Made by a program: the position numbers and the translations under genes. Shown piece by piece: positions 18,253 to 25,668 of a DNA stretch of 64,000 bases. This DNA is from Bacillota bacterium (GTDB taxonomy: Bacteria; Bacillota; Clostridia; Lachnospirales; Lachnospiraceae), in assembly GCA_023386815.1 (NCBI GenBank), contig JAEWIZ010000032.1, positions 62,001-126,000 of the forward strand. The letters run 5' to 3'. The notes under the pieces were generated by a model. The model saw only the letters and a list, made by a program, of their open reading frames with translations, was not told the DNA's origin and did not search any database. Within the stretch, counting starts at the first letter, position 1. Each line of letters starts with the position of its first letter.

Positions 18253-19584
18253 ATGGATGAATCATTTATAAAAAGAATACTTCCGCATAGCACAGAAGCG
18301 GAACAATCCGTAATTGGTTCTATGATTATGGATCGAGATGCCATCGTTGCTGCCTCTGAAATCATAATTGGATCAGATTTTTATGAGAATCAGTATGCCA
18401 TTCTATTTGACACGATGGTGGAGCTTCATAATGAGGGAAAACCAGTTGACTTAATCACGTTACAGGATCGATTGAAGGAAAAGGATGTTCCGCCCCAGAT
18501 TTGCAGCTTGGAATTCATTCGTGATTTAGTTACTGCCGTACCAACTTCTGCAAACGTTGGATATTACGCAAAGATAGTGAAGGATAAAGCAGTACTCCGC
18601 CGCTTAATTAAGGTGGCAGAAGAAACAGCAAACGAGTGCTATCTTGATAAAGAAAAATTAGATGTGATCCTGGAGAAAACGGAAAAGCAGGTATTTGATA
18701 TTGCCCAGACCCGTGGAGCCAAGGATTTTACTGATATCAAAGAGGTTGTCCTTAGAACCATTGACAGCATTGAGGCAGCCGCTAAAAATCAAGGAAGTGT
18801 AACAGGCCTTGCAACCGGCTTTTATGACTTGGACTACAAGACGGCAGGCTTACAGCCTTCCGATCTGATCTTGATTGCCGCAAGACCTTCTATGGGTAAA
18901 ACAGCTTTCGTACTTAATATAGCAGAATATGTGGCTTTAAAGTCAAATGTTACAACTTGTATTTTCAGTTTGGAAATGTCTCAGGACCAGTTGGTCAAGA
19001 GAATTTTGGCTATGAATTCCAGGGTAGATTCCCAGGCAATTAGAACCGGTAATCTATCGGGAGATGATTGGGCAAATCTTATGGAAAGTGCAAGAATCAT
19101 TGGTAACTCCAATCTAGTTATTGATGATACTTCTGCGATTTCAATTACGGAGCTTCGTTCCAAATGCAGAAAGCTAAAACTGGAGAAAAATCTGGGACTG
19201 GTTATCATTGACTACCTTCAGCTGATGTCCGGTAGCGGCAAGAAGAACGAGTCTAGACAGCAGGAGATCTCTGATATTTCCAGATCCTTAAAATCTCTGG
19301 CAAGAGAGATTAGTGTGCCGGTAGTGGCACTATCTCAGTTGAGCCGTGCGGTGGAACAAAGACCTGATAAAAGACCAATGCTTTCGGATTTGCGTGAATC
19401 CGGAGCTATTGAGCAGGATGCCGACGTTGTTATGTTCATTTATCGTGATGATTACTATAACAGGGATACTGAGGAACCAGGTGTTTCAGAGATTATTATA
19501 GGTAAGCAAAGAAATGGTCCGGTTGGTACCGTCAAGCTTGCATGGCAGGCTGCATTAACAAAGTTTGCGAATTTGGAACGGTAA
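18253..19584 (+). CDS. dnaB: Replicative DNA helicase DnaB
   Basis: 443 residues. The N-terminal domain opens with LPHSTEAEQSVIGSM, the RecA-like motor has Walker A AARPSMGKTAFVL and Walker B LVIIDYLQLMSG, and QRNGPVGTVKLAW ends the core. The hexamer unwinds DNA at the replication fork. Named dnaC in Bacillus. Ribosome site AGGAGG six bases before the ATG. No intein is present. Confidence 0.97.
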   Translation: MDESFIKRILPHSTEAEQSVIGSMIMDRDAIVAASEIIIGSDFYENQYAILFDTMVELHNEGKPVDLITLQDRLKEKDVPPQICSLEFIRDLVTAVPTSANVGYYAKIVKDKAVLRRLIKVAEETANECYLDKEKLDVILEKTEKQVFDIAQTRGAKDFTDIKEVVLRTIDSIEAAAKNQGSVTGLATGFYDLDYKTAGLQPSDLILIAARPSMGKTAFVLNIAEYVALKSNVTTCIFSLEMSQDQLVKRILAMNSRVDSQAIRTGNLSGDDWANLMESARIIGNSNLVIDDTSAISITELRSKCRKLKLEKNLGLVIIDYLQLMSGSGKKNESRQQEISDISRSLKSLAREISVPVVALSQLSRAVEQRPDKRPMLSDLRESGAIEQDADVVMFIYRDDYYNRDTEEPGVSEIIIGKQRNGPVGTVKLAWQAALTKFANLER

Positions 19585-19674
19585 TATAAGGTGACAACTT
19601 TACCCATAATCTGGTAAGTTACTTCCTTACCTCTGGATTTGAATATGAATCAATGCAATAAACTGTTGAATTAG

Positions 19675-19702
19675 GGAAACTTCTTTGAAGTTTCCTTTTT
19701 TT
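19675..19702 (+). terminator. Terminator of the gdpP-rplI-dnaB cluster
   Basis: GGAAACTTC-TTT-GAAGTTTCC (19675-19695) is followed by seven T. Confidence 0.92.
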
Positions 19703-19717
19703 CTGTCGATAAGTTAT

Positions 19718-19767
19718 ATTCCAATATGTGGAATTTATATTGCAATTGGGGATTGCTATGTTATAAT
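19718..19767 (+). promoter_or_regulatory. Promoter with inverted repeat before the MerR-type gene
   Basis: TTGCAA (19740-19745) and TATAAT (19762-19767) are 16 bp apart. ATTCCA (19718-19723)/TGGAAT (19729-19734) form an inverted repeat just upstream of the -35, possibly an autoregulatory operator. Confidence 0.6.
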
Positions 19768-19811
19768 GTAAAAAGTGGAAAATAATTACAGCAATAAGGG
19801 AGGACGTAAGC

Positions 19812-20468
19812 GTGGAAGAAGTAAGATATATGATTTCAGAAGCTGCAAAACGTGTAGATGTAGAAGCACATGTTCTCAGAAACTGGCAAAAGGAGCTTGA
19901 TCTCCCGATTTCCCGCAATGAAATGGATCAGCGTTACTATAAGGAATCGGATATTGGACTGTTGAAACGGGTAAAGTATTTAAAGGAGCAGGGCTTTCAG
20001 TTGAAGGCGATCAAAATGATCCTGGAAAATAATAATGAGACAGAAATGTTCGAATCTGAATCAGCACGACTAATGGAGGACAAGCAAGGTATGGAGCAAT
20101 TACATGAAGAACATCCTTTAGAAACAAACGATGAGACAAGCCTAATTACGGAAGAAAACCATGAGATAAAAGAAGATGCAGGTTCCAAAATGGACCAGTT
20201 TAAAGCGATTATGAGCCACATTATTGTATCAGCATTAAAAGAAAACAATGAGGCATTAGCGGAAGAAGTTGGTATGAATGTAACTGATGGAGTGATCCGC
20301 GAGATGAATTATCTAATGCGGATACAAGAAGAAAAACAGGAGGAGCGATTTAAGAAATTTGATTCAGTATTAAGAGACTATCAGAAAGGCAGGCAGTTAA
20401 TAGCAGCAACATCAGAACATAAAAAGAGAAAATCAAAGTTCTTTCGTAAGAACAAGGTATACATATAA
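19812..20468 (+). CDS. MerR-type helix-turn-helix protein with acidic linker
   Basis: 218 residues from a GTG after GGGAGGAC. The N-terminus is a MerR-like DNA-binding domain (MISEAAKRVDVEAHVLRNWQ, then a YYKESDIGLLKRVKYLKEQG helix). A Glu-rich middle (about 80-125) leads to a coiled-coil C-terminus (MRIQEEKQEERFKKF) and a strongly basic tail, KKRKSKFFRKNK. The layout resembles chromosome-organising or DUF3967-type MerR proteins rather than ligand sensors. It has its own promoter and terminator. Target and function are not visible. Confidence 0.8.
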   Translation: MEEVRYMISEAAKRVDVEAHVLRNWQKELDLPISRNEMDQRYYKESDIGLLKRVKYLKEQGFQLKAIKMILENNNETEMFESESARLMEDKQGMEQLHEEHPLETNDETSLITEENHEIKEDAGSKMDQFKAIMSHIIVSALKENNEALAEEVGMNVTDGVIREMNYLMRIQEEKQEERFKKFDSVLRDYQKGRQLIAATSEHKKRKSKFFRKNKVYI

Positions 20469-20471
20469 TAC

Positions 20472-20502
20472 ACAAAGAGGATGCAATATGCATCCTCTTT
20501 GT
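20472..20502 (+). terminator. Terminator after the MerR-type gene
   Basis: ACAAAGAGGATGCA (20472-20485) pairs perfectly with TGCATCCTCTTTGT (20489-20502) across a 3-base loop. The T run is short. Confidence 0.75.
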
Positions 20503-20507
20503 TCATG

Positions 20508-20611
20508 ACAAGGGACTGTCGCAAGATGTAGATGTGCAGAGCCTGTAGATATAGATCCAACGGCCATGCCAAATATTATCCGTCGAGCTACATTTTGCGA
20601 CAGTCCCTTGT
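20508..20611. mobile_element. MITE-like 104-bp inverted-repeat element
   Basis: The ends are 24-bp inverted repeats with one mismatch: one end begins ACAAGGGACTGTCGCAA (20508-20531), and the other is its complement at 20588-20611. The 56-bp interior codes for nothing. The size and end structure fit a miniature inverted-repeat element mobilised by a transposase elsewhere. I see no clear target duplication. It could instead act as a large terminator hairpin for the ferredoxin gene, which ends 17 bp away. Confidence 0.5.
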
Positions 20612-20628
20612 TTAACTATGTAATTAGA

Positions 20629-20796
20629 TTAAGCAGAAATAGCTCCTGTAGGACATGTATCTGCACATGCTCCACAATCTATGCAAGTATCTGCATCAAT
20701 TTCATAGTGATTAGCGCCTTCAGAAATAGCTCCTGTTGGACATTCTCCAGCGCAAGCGCCGCAGCTGATACATTCTTCGCTGATATTATAAGCCAT
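20629..20796 (-). CDS. 2[4Fe-4S] ferredoxin
   Basis: 55 residues, the classic clostridial ferredoxin size. Two CxxCxxCxxxCP motifs are present, CISCGACAGECP (residues 9-20) and CIDCGACADTCP (38-49), each binding one 4Fe-4S cluster. It carries low-potential electrons in the cytoplasm. AAAGGAGG lies upstream of the ATG. It is divergent from the DUF1858 gene, with a Crp/Fnr-type site in the shared gap. Confidence 0.96.
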   Translation of the reverse strand: MAYNISEECISCGACAGECPTGAISEGANHYEIDADTCIDCGACADTCPTGAISA

Positions 20797-20937
20797 AATT
20801 AAAAACCTCCTTTTATAAAAATCGATTATATTTTAATATATGTAGGAAAAGAATACAAGCCTTTTCAGAAAAATATACTTGGAAATTAGAAAGAAGTCGA
20901 AATCTGTGCACTTATTAAATTTAAAAATTTAATAAAA

Positions 20938-20980
20938 TGTGATTTTAGTCACAGAATAAGTAATCTATAGGAAGTATAAT
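20938..20980 (+). promoter_or_regulatory. Crp/Fnr-type site at -41.5 of a promoter
   Basis: TGTGA-TTTTAG-TCACA (20938-20953) is a perfect Crp-family half-site pair. Its centre lies 41.5 bp before the start predicted from TATAAT at 20975-20980, the classic position for activation. A 24-bp A/T palindrome (20912-20935) precedes it. Confidence 0.7.
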
Positions 20981-21051
20981 AATCCTAAAGTAAATTATCC
21001 TAATAGGGAATAAGATGAACCAGTATGCTGATTCACTTGTTAGGAATTAAA

Positions 21052-21161
21052 TTTATATAAAGGTAATCCACATGCTTGACGGCTTATCCTCAATGTCATA
21101 TAATATTCTATGCTTGATGTTAGAAAAGCGAAACCTTTATATAAAGGAGGAGCAATCCTCC
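21052..21161 (+). promoter_or_regulatory. Second promoter and structured leader of the DUF1858 gene
   Basis: TTGACG (21076-21081) and TATAAT (21099-21104) have a 17-bp spacer. They lie inside a 13-bp perfect inverted repeat, TTTATATAAAGGT (21052-21064) with its complement at 21133-21145. A short GGAGGA-AGCAA-TCCTCC-type hairpin (21146-21161) follows. Transcripts from the upstream promoter can fold the large stem; those from the inner promoter cannot. Confidence 0.6.
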
Positions 21162-21233
21162 CACAAATAATAGCAGTTGCCTTGTCAAGCAAATGATAGG
21201 CATCAATCTCAATATTCAAGGAGGAACAACATT

Positions 21234-21434
21234 ATGGCAAGTATAACCAAAGACATGACAATCGCTCAGGCAATTTCCGTTGATCAAAATATTATCCCGG
21301 TACTTTTAGATATCGGTATGCATTGCCTTGGATGTCCATCCGCTCAGGCAGAGACATTAGAGGAAGCAGCTATGGTTCATGGCTTAGATCCGGAAGATTT
21401 AATGGATAGAATTTATGCAGAAATTGGTGAGTAA
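21234..21434 (+). CDS. DUF1858 domain protein
   Basis: 66 residues from the ATG at 21234 after AAGGAGG. The whole protein is one DUF1858 domain (ITKDMTIAQAISVDQNI, then IGMHCLGCPSAQAETLEEAA) with a conserved CxxC. Such small proteins occur with hybrid-cluster protein, sulfur or redox genes in anaerobes; their biochemical role is unsettled. It has two promoters, one with a Crp/Fnr-type site, which suggests redox or nitrosative control. Strong hairpins end the transcript. Confidence 0.85.
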   Translation: MASITKDMTIAQAISVDQNIIPVLLDIGMHCLGCPSAQAETLEEAAMVHGLDPEDLMDRIYAEIGE

Positions 21435-21454
21435 CCTAATATAAAAGATACGGG

Positions 21455-21495
21455 CTATCACTAGATATAAAGCTTAGCTTTATATCTAGTGATAG
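21455..21495. terminator. 19-bp perfect hairpin after the DUF1858 gene
   Basis: CTATCACTAGATATAAAGC (21455-21473) and its exact complement (21477-21495) flank a 3-base loop. No T run follows, so it is more likely an mRNA end stabiliser than the terminator. Confidence 0.65.
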
Positions 21496-21500
21496 TTGAT

Positions 21501-21543
21501 AAGAAGAGCAGTGAAACTTGATTTCACTGCTCTTCTTATTTTT
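21501..21543 (+). terminator. Rho-independent terminator
   Basis: AAGAAGAGCAGTGAAA (21501-21516) pairs perfectly with 21522-21537, followed by ATTTTT. Confidence 0.9.
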
Positions 21544-21696
21544 GTGCATGAAGAGATAAATTGTTCAAAAAACTTGGGCTAAGGTTACATCTTAGCATCT
21601 ATATTTCCTAACAGTCTATTACCAATATTGCTTAATTTATACAATTGTGTTATATTTACTCAGTAAGTGTTGTTTGAAAAAACTCAGGGGGAAGAG

Positions 21697-22269
21697 ATGC
21701 TTATTAATTTATTTCTCGCAGTTTTCATCGCTAAGATAAAGGGTTATAGAATAATGCCCGTTTTAAAAGCTTATTCGCTATATCCCTACCTTATTGCTGA
21801 GGCTTTATATCTATATTTACAGGCCTGTATTTTTGTTGGTAATTATCATTACGTGCAATATACTGCTATATTGAGAAGTATTTATCTATATACATTGTTA
21901 ATCCCCATTTTTGTTTATCGTTTGTACAAGCCTGGGATTTGCGGTTCAATTTTAATAATAATAGGAACCTGCTTAAATAAATTTGTAATGAGTCAGAATG
22001 GCGGTAAAATGCCGGTATTTGCTTCACTGTCTAAGATCACTGGGTATTATAAAGAATCGGCAATCGGAGTAGTAGATAATATACATATTATTGGAAGTGG
22101 CACCACTAGATATAAAATCCTTACGGATTACATTGATCTTGGAAATAGTATATTAAGTATTGGGGATGTACTGATTCATTCTTTTGTATTTATTGTGATT
22201 TATTATGTCATAAAGGAGATCAATATAAGCTTAAGAAATACGACAACAGAAGGTAGAAGGGAATACTAA
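21697..22269 (+). CDS. DUF5317-like membrane protein
   Basis: 190 residues from the ATG at 21697 after GGGGGA; the frame extends upstream to a TTG without a ribosome site. Four to five membrane helices are visible, with the motif MSQNGGKMPV (about residue 105) that I associate with DUF5317 proteins, and a loop DYIDLGNSILSIGDV. It heads a run of four tightly packed genes (this, a 161-residue membrane protein, agrB, agrD). Family members often lie near peptide-signalling or HD-GYP genes; function unknown. Confidence 0.7.
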   Translation: MLINLFLAVFIAKIKGYRIMPVLKAYSLYPYLIAEALYLYLQACIFVGNYHYVQYTAILRSIYLYTLLIPIFVYRLYKPGICGSILIIIGTCLNKFVMSQNGGKMPVFASLSKITGYYKESAIGVVDNIHIIGSGTTRYKILTDYIDLGNSILSIGDVLIHSFVFIVIYYVIKEINISLRNTTTEGRREY

Positions 22270-22271
22270 GG

Positions 22272-22757
22272 ATGGAGACTTTACAGCTAATTTTATTCGA
22301 ATATATCTTAGGTTATGGTTTACAGGCATTCATTTTTATTTTCGGAATTTATACGTTTAATAGGCAAAAGATAGAGATAAAGAAGTATTTATTAGCGAGT
22401 GTTATTGCTGCAATAATTGCATATTTAGTGAGATTATTACCTATTAGTTTTGGAGTACATACATTATTGGATATGCTCGCTTCCATTATAATTTGCATTT
22501 TATTACTGAAAATGCCAGCATTAAATATGATACGATCCATGTCTATCGTATTTGTTTTATTGATTTTTTGTGAAATCGTTGGTATCGTTACAATGAGTAT
22601 AATCATTGGTAAAGAAAAATTTGATTATTTAATGAATAGCCCTTTGCATAAGGCAATCGCTGCGGTGCCTATAAACCTGTTTTTTTTAGTAGTGATTGTT
22701 TTATCCTATTATTTATTAAAGAGAAAAGGTGATTATAATAGAAAAGTTAGCTCATAA
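22272..22757 (+). CDS. Unknown membrane protein beside agrB
   Basis: 161 residues with five hydrophobic segments (about 5-24, 37-55, 62-82, 86-110, 130-150) and a basic tail KRKGDYNRKVSS. It starts 2 bp after the DUF5317-like gene and its end overlaps agrB by 29 bp, so the three genes are translated as a unit. I recognise no family. The topology loosely resembles the N-terminal membrane part of AgrC-type sensors, but there is no kinase domain. A membrane receptor fragment or an export helper are both open possibilities. Confidence 0.75.
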   Translation: METLQLILFEYILGYGLQAFIFIFGIYTFNRQKIEIKKYLLASVIAAIIAYLVRLLPISFGVHTLLDMLASIIICILLLKMPALNMIRSMSIVFVLLIFCEIVGIVTMSIIIGKEKFDYLMNSPLHKAIAAVPINLFFLVVIVLSYYLLKRKGDYNRKVSS

Positions 22758-23379
22758 TTTAGCTACTAAAATAGCATTACAATTAGATTATGATGAGAAT
22801 AGTAAAGCTGTTATTGCCTATGGTTTTATAGCTATATTACAGATATCAATTATTTTCAGCATAATTTCGATCCTTGGAGTAATATTTGGTTTCTGGTACG
22901 AGAGTATAATAGTCTTTATTACAGTAGGAACTATTAGGAAATCTACTGGAGGTGCTCATGCAGCAACTATGAATGGTTGCATTATCATCAGTGTTTTATC
23001 AATTGTGACATTATCATTAATATCACGATATTTGCTATGTGTACCAATTAAGGTTTATATCAATTTAGGAATTTCAGTTATCGTTTTTATTATTGGTGTT
23101 ATCACATTTTATTTTCGTGTTCCGGTGGACTCACCCAACAAACCAATTATTAAACCTGATAAAATTATGAGATTGAGAAAACAAAGTTTTTTCATATTAA
23201 CTGCTTGCTTTATTTTATCAATTATTTTTGTTATATCTACAATATATGAAAAAAGATTTTATAGTATAGCAACAAGCTTAAGATTAGCCATGCTTTGGCA
23301 GCTTTTGACGTTAACAAAAACCGGTGCAATCGTATTAAATAAAATTGAATTATATATTACTAAAGTAGTGCATGAATAA
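22729..23379 (+). CDS. agrB: AgrB-type peptide-processing membrane protease
   Basis: 216 residues. AgrB proteins cut the AgrD prepeptide at its C-side and form its thiolactone ring. The catalytic pair is visible as His77 (STGGAHAA) and Cys84 (MNGC), the same numbers as in Staphylococcus aureus AgrB. Several membrane helices follow. The GTG start overlaps its own ribosome-site-like GAAAAGG, so the true start could be one of the non-standard ATT/ATA codons just after. The agrD prepeptide lies 59 bp downstream. No agrC or agrA is in the window. Confidence 0.93.
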   Translation: MIIIEKLAHNLATKIALQLDYDENSKAVIAYGFIAILQISIIFSIISILGVIFGFWYESIIVFITVGTIRKSTGGAHAATMNGCIIISVLSIVTLSLISRYLLCVPIKVYINLGISVIVFIIGVITFYFRVPVDSPNKPIIKPDKIMRLRKQSFFILTACFILSIIFVISTIYEKRFYSIATSLRLAMLWQLLTLTKTGAIVLNKIELYITKVVHE

Positions 23380-23438
23380 AAGCTAAGCTTCTTTAAGCTG
23401 ACTTTTACTATTAATTCAAACGAAAGGAGGAATTAGGT

Positions 23439-23570
23439 ATGAAAAAGAAAAAGATACTGGCATTAGTTGCTGCGGTAGCAACGGTTTTTGCTACGACAAT
23501 TGCATCTTCTGCTTGTCTTTGGTATTTTTATCAGCCTAAAGAGCCGAAATGTCTAAATGATGATAAGTAG
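23439..23570 (+). CDS. agrD: AgrD-type cyclic peptide autoinducer precursor
   Basis: 43 residues after a strong AAAGGAGG. The basic, hydrophobic leader (MKKKKILALVAAVATVFATT) is followed by the probable signal SSACLWYF (residues 23-30) and a recognition tail YQPKEPKCLNDDK. Cys26 would close a five-residue ring CLWYF. This strongly resembles the Clostridium perfringens signal, which I recall as a CLWFT ring. The gene follows agrB directly, as in other Agr systems. A second Cys (Cys38) in the tail is unlikely to be in the ring. A terminator-like hairpin follows. Confidence 0.9.
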   Translation: MKKKKILALVAAVATVFATTIASSACLWYFYQPKEPKCLNDDK

Positions 23571-23577
23571 TATCATG

Positions 23578-23609
23578 AAAAGACTTGTGGATATTTTGCA
23601 AGTCTTTTT
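23578..23609 (+). terminator. Terminator after agrD
   Basis: AAAAGACTTG (23578-23587) pairs with CAAGTCTTTT (23599-23608) and runs into TC. It separates the agr genes from the c-di-GMP gene, probably with some read-through. Confidence 0.75.
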
Positions 23610-23634
23610 CTAATAAACAAAAGAAGGTGACTAG

Positions 23635-25302
23635 ATGGAACGAAGCCTCCCAAACTTTCACAACTTAAAAAAAGAGCAGATCAGAATGATGTTCTTTATA
23701 TTAAAAATGCTAAGCCTGTTCTTTTCTGTGATACCAATATTCCAATATTGCTCAAAAAAATTCAATTTGAGCTTTGTATATTACAATGTATATACTTTTG
23801 GTTTCATGTTTATTATTTGTATGCTAATGCTCTTTTTGATTTTTATTTTTAGTAGAAATGAAAATAATAAAGGTTTGCAGATATTAGAAATGCTCATATT
23901 CATAGCCGTTTTTATAGTAGTCATATATATAAGCGGGGCAAATAAAAGTTATAATAAGTTTATGTTTTTGTTTATTATCATCTCCTATACCGTTGAATAT
24001 GGTATGAAAACAGGATTAGCCATAGCCTCAGCTTCAACCCTGGTAATTGTATTAACTGATATTATTTTTGCTACCGACAGTGCAATTAACCTACAATTGG
24101 AAAATGACTTGGCATTGATTGCCATGTTTTACTTCGCTGCTTGGACTTTGGGTTTTTATGTGAAATTAGAAAAATTACATATTCAGAATTTAATCGATTA
24201 TGCAAATATGGATGGATTAACAGGAGCATTTAATCATAGATACTTTTACGATAAAATAGAATCATTATGTGAAATTAGTAAAAATAATAATTCCCAGCTT
24301 TCCTTATTAATGATTGATATTGACTACTTTAAAAAGTATAATGATATGTATGGACATTCCCAGGGAGATGAATTATTAAAAGAAATAACAACGATAATAC
24401 GTAATAACCTCAAAGAGAATGATATTCTTTGCCGTTACGGTGGGGATGAGTTTTGTGTTATTCTGCCTGACAGAAATAAGGAAGAAGCTAGTGGTATTGC
24501 TAATGTTTTAAGAGAAGCTATTTATAATTACGATTATTTTGGACAAGAATATATGAAAAATGGTAGGGTTACCCTTTCCATTGGAGTCTCAACCTACAAT
24601 AAGGAAGCAGAAAGCTATAAAAATTTAATTGATAATGCTGACTTGGCTTTATATAGAGCAAAGTTTTTGCGAAGAAATAAAGTTGAAGTATATTCTTCAG
24701 TTTTTGATCAAGTGAAGGAAATCGATAATGCGGATACAAATTTATTAGAAGATATAAAGCCCTTAAAGACGCTTATCACAGTAATAAACTCCAGAGATAC
24801 TTATACCTATAAGCATGTGGAAAGAGTATATAATTATTGTATCATAATGGCTGATTATCTTAGGCTTTCCGATGAGGATAAGAGAGCCTTATTATATGCA
24901 GCGTATCTTCATGATTTGGGTAAAATCAATGTTTCTAAGGAGATTTTGATATCCAATAAGAAGCTGACAGCGGAAGAGTGGGAGGAATTAAAAAAACATC
25001 CCCAGGATAGTGCAGATATTCTTAAGCAAATTAAAGGCTTTGAAACTGTTGCTCCCATTGTCTTGCAGCATCACGAAAAATATGATGGAAGTGGATATCC
25101 TAATGCTTTAAAAGGGGAAAAAATAAGTTATTTGGCTCGTATTCTAACAGTAGTTGACTCCTTTGATGCAATGACTAATCAGAGAACATATCAAAAGACA
25201 AGAACCTTTGAGGAAGCATTTAAAGAGATAGAACGATGCAAAGGGACCCATTTCGATCCCATCATTGCTGATCAATTTATAAGTGCAATAAAATCGATAT
25301 AA
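23635..25302 (+). CDS. Membrane GGDEF / HD-GYP c-di-GMP protein
   Basis: 555 residues. Five to six membrane helices (about 18-180) form a sensor, then a GGDEF domain (MDGLTGAFNHRYF; RYGGDEFCVIL) that makes c-di-GMP, then an HD-GYP domain (LHDLGK, HHEKYDGSGYP) that breaks it down. Both catalytic motifs look intact. The residues before GGDEF (KEND) do not match the usual inhibitory RxxD site. The gene starts 65 bp after agrD behind a terminator-like hairpin. A functional link with the Agr signal is only suggested by position. Confidence 0.92.
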   Translation: MERSLPNFHNLKKEQIRMMFFILKMLSLFFSVIPIFQYCSKKFNLSFVYYNVYTFGFMFIICMLMLFLIFIFSRNENNKGLQILEMLIFIAVFIVVIYISGANKSYNKFMFLFIIISYTVEYGMKTGLAIASASTLVIVLTDIIFATDSAINLQLENDLALIAMFYFAAWTLGFYVKLEKLHIQNLIDYANMDGLTGAFNHRYFYDKIESLCEISKNNNSQLSLLMIDIDYFKKYNDMYGHSQGDELLKEITTIIRNNLKENDILCRYGGDEFCVILPDRNKEEASGIANVLREAIYNYDYFGQEYMKNGRVTLSIGVSTYNKEAESYKNLIDNADLALYRAKFLRRNKVEVYSSVFDQVKEIDNADTNLLEDIKPLKTLITVINSRDTYTYKHVERVYNYCIIMADYLRLSDEDKRALLYAAYLHDLGKINVSKEILISNKKLTAEEWEELKKHPQDSADILKQIKGFETVAPIVLQHHEKYDGSGYPNALKGEKISYLARILTVVDSFDAMTNQRTYQKTRTFEEAFKEIERCKGTHFDPIIADQFISAIKSI

Positions 25303-25392
25303 CCAACCTAATATTCTAAATTAAAATCTAAACAGGCGTTATTCTATAGAAAACTAATTAGTAAGATTGAAAATGAATCAATAATAATAAAG

Positions 25393-25437
25393 AACCATAA
25401 AGTAAGGTTGATACTTAACCTGACCTTATGGTTTTTT
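25393..25437. terminator. Terminator hairpin after the GGDEF/HD-GYP gene
   Basis: AACCATAA (25393-25400) pairs with TTATGGTT (25426-25433), extended inward by AGGTT/AACCT, and is followed by TTTT. The gap 25303-25668 has overlapping frames on both strands but no ribosome site, and I see no gene in it. Confidence 0.7.
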
Positions 25438-25565
25438 GTTAGTAAAACGAAGATAACAAAGTTGGAATTTACAATAGCAGATAAAATATTAAATCTACAA
25501 TCACTTGATATAACAGGCAAGCTATCTGACATAATATTTAGCGTAATCAAGGAAAGGGATAGAAA

Positions 25566-25596
25566 AAACAGAGTACATATTACTATGCACTCTGTT
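25566..25596. terminator. Hairpin in the convergent gap before mecA
   Basis: AAACAGAGT and CATA pair with TATG and ACTCTGTTT across a short loop (25566-25596). A runs on one side and T runs on the other allow use from either strand; it probably ends the mecA transcript. Confidence 0.6.
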
Positions 25597-25668
25597 TTAA
25601 ATAGCTTTACTTTATTGATATTTACACTTATCAAACTTTGAATACTCCTATGATAAGTAGAAATCCAT

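Noticed and set aside
25344..25641. Overlapping frames on both strands between the GGDEF gene and mecA
   Set aside because: They lie on terminator hairpins, lack ribosome sites and have biased, repetitive composition.
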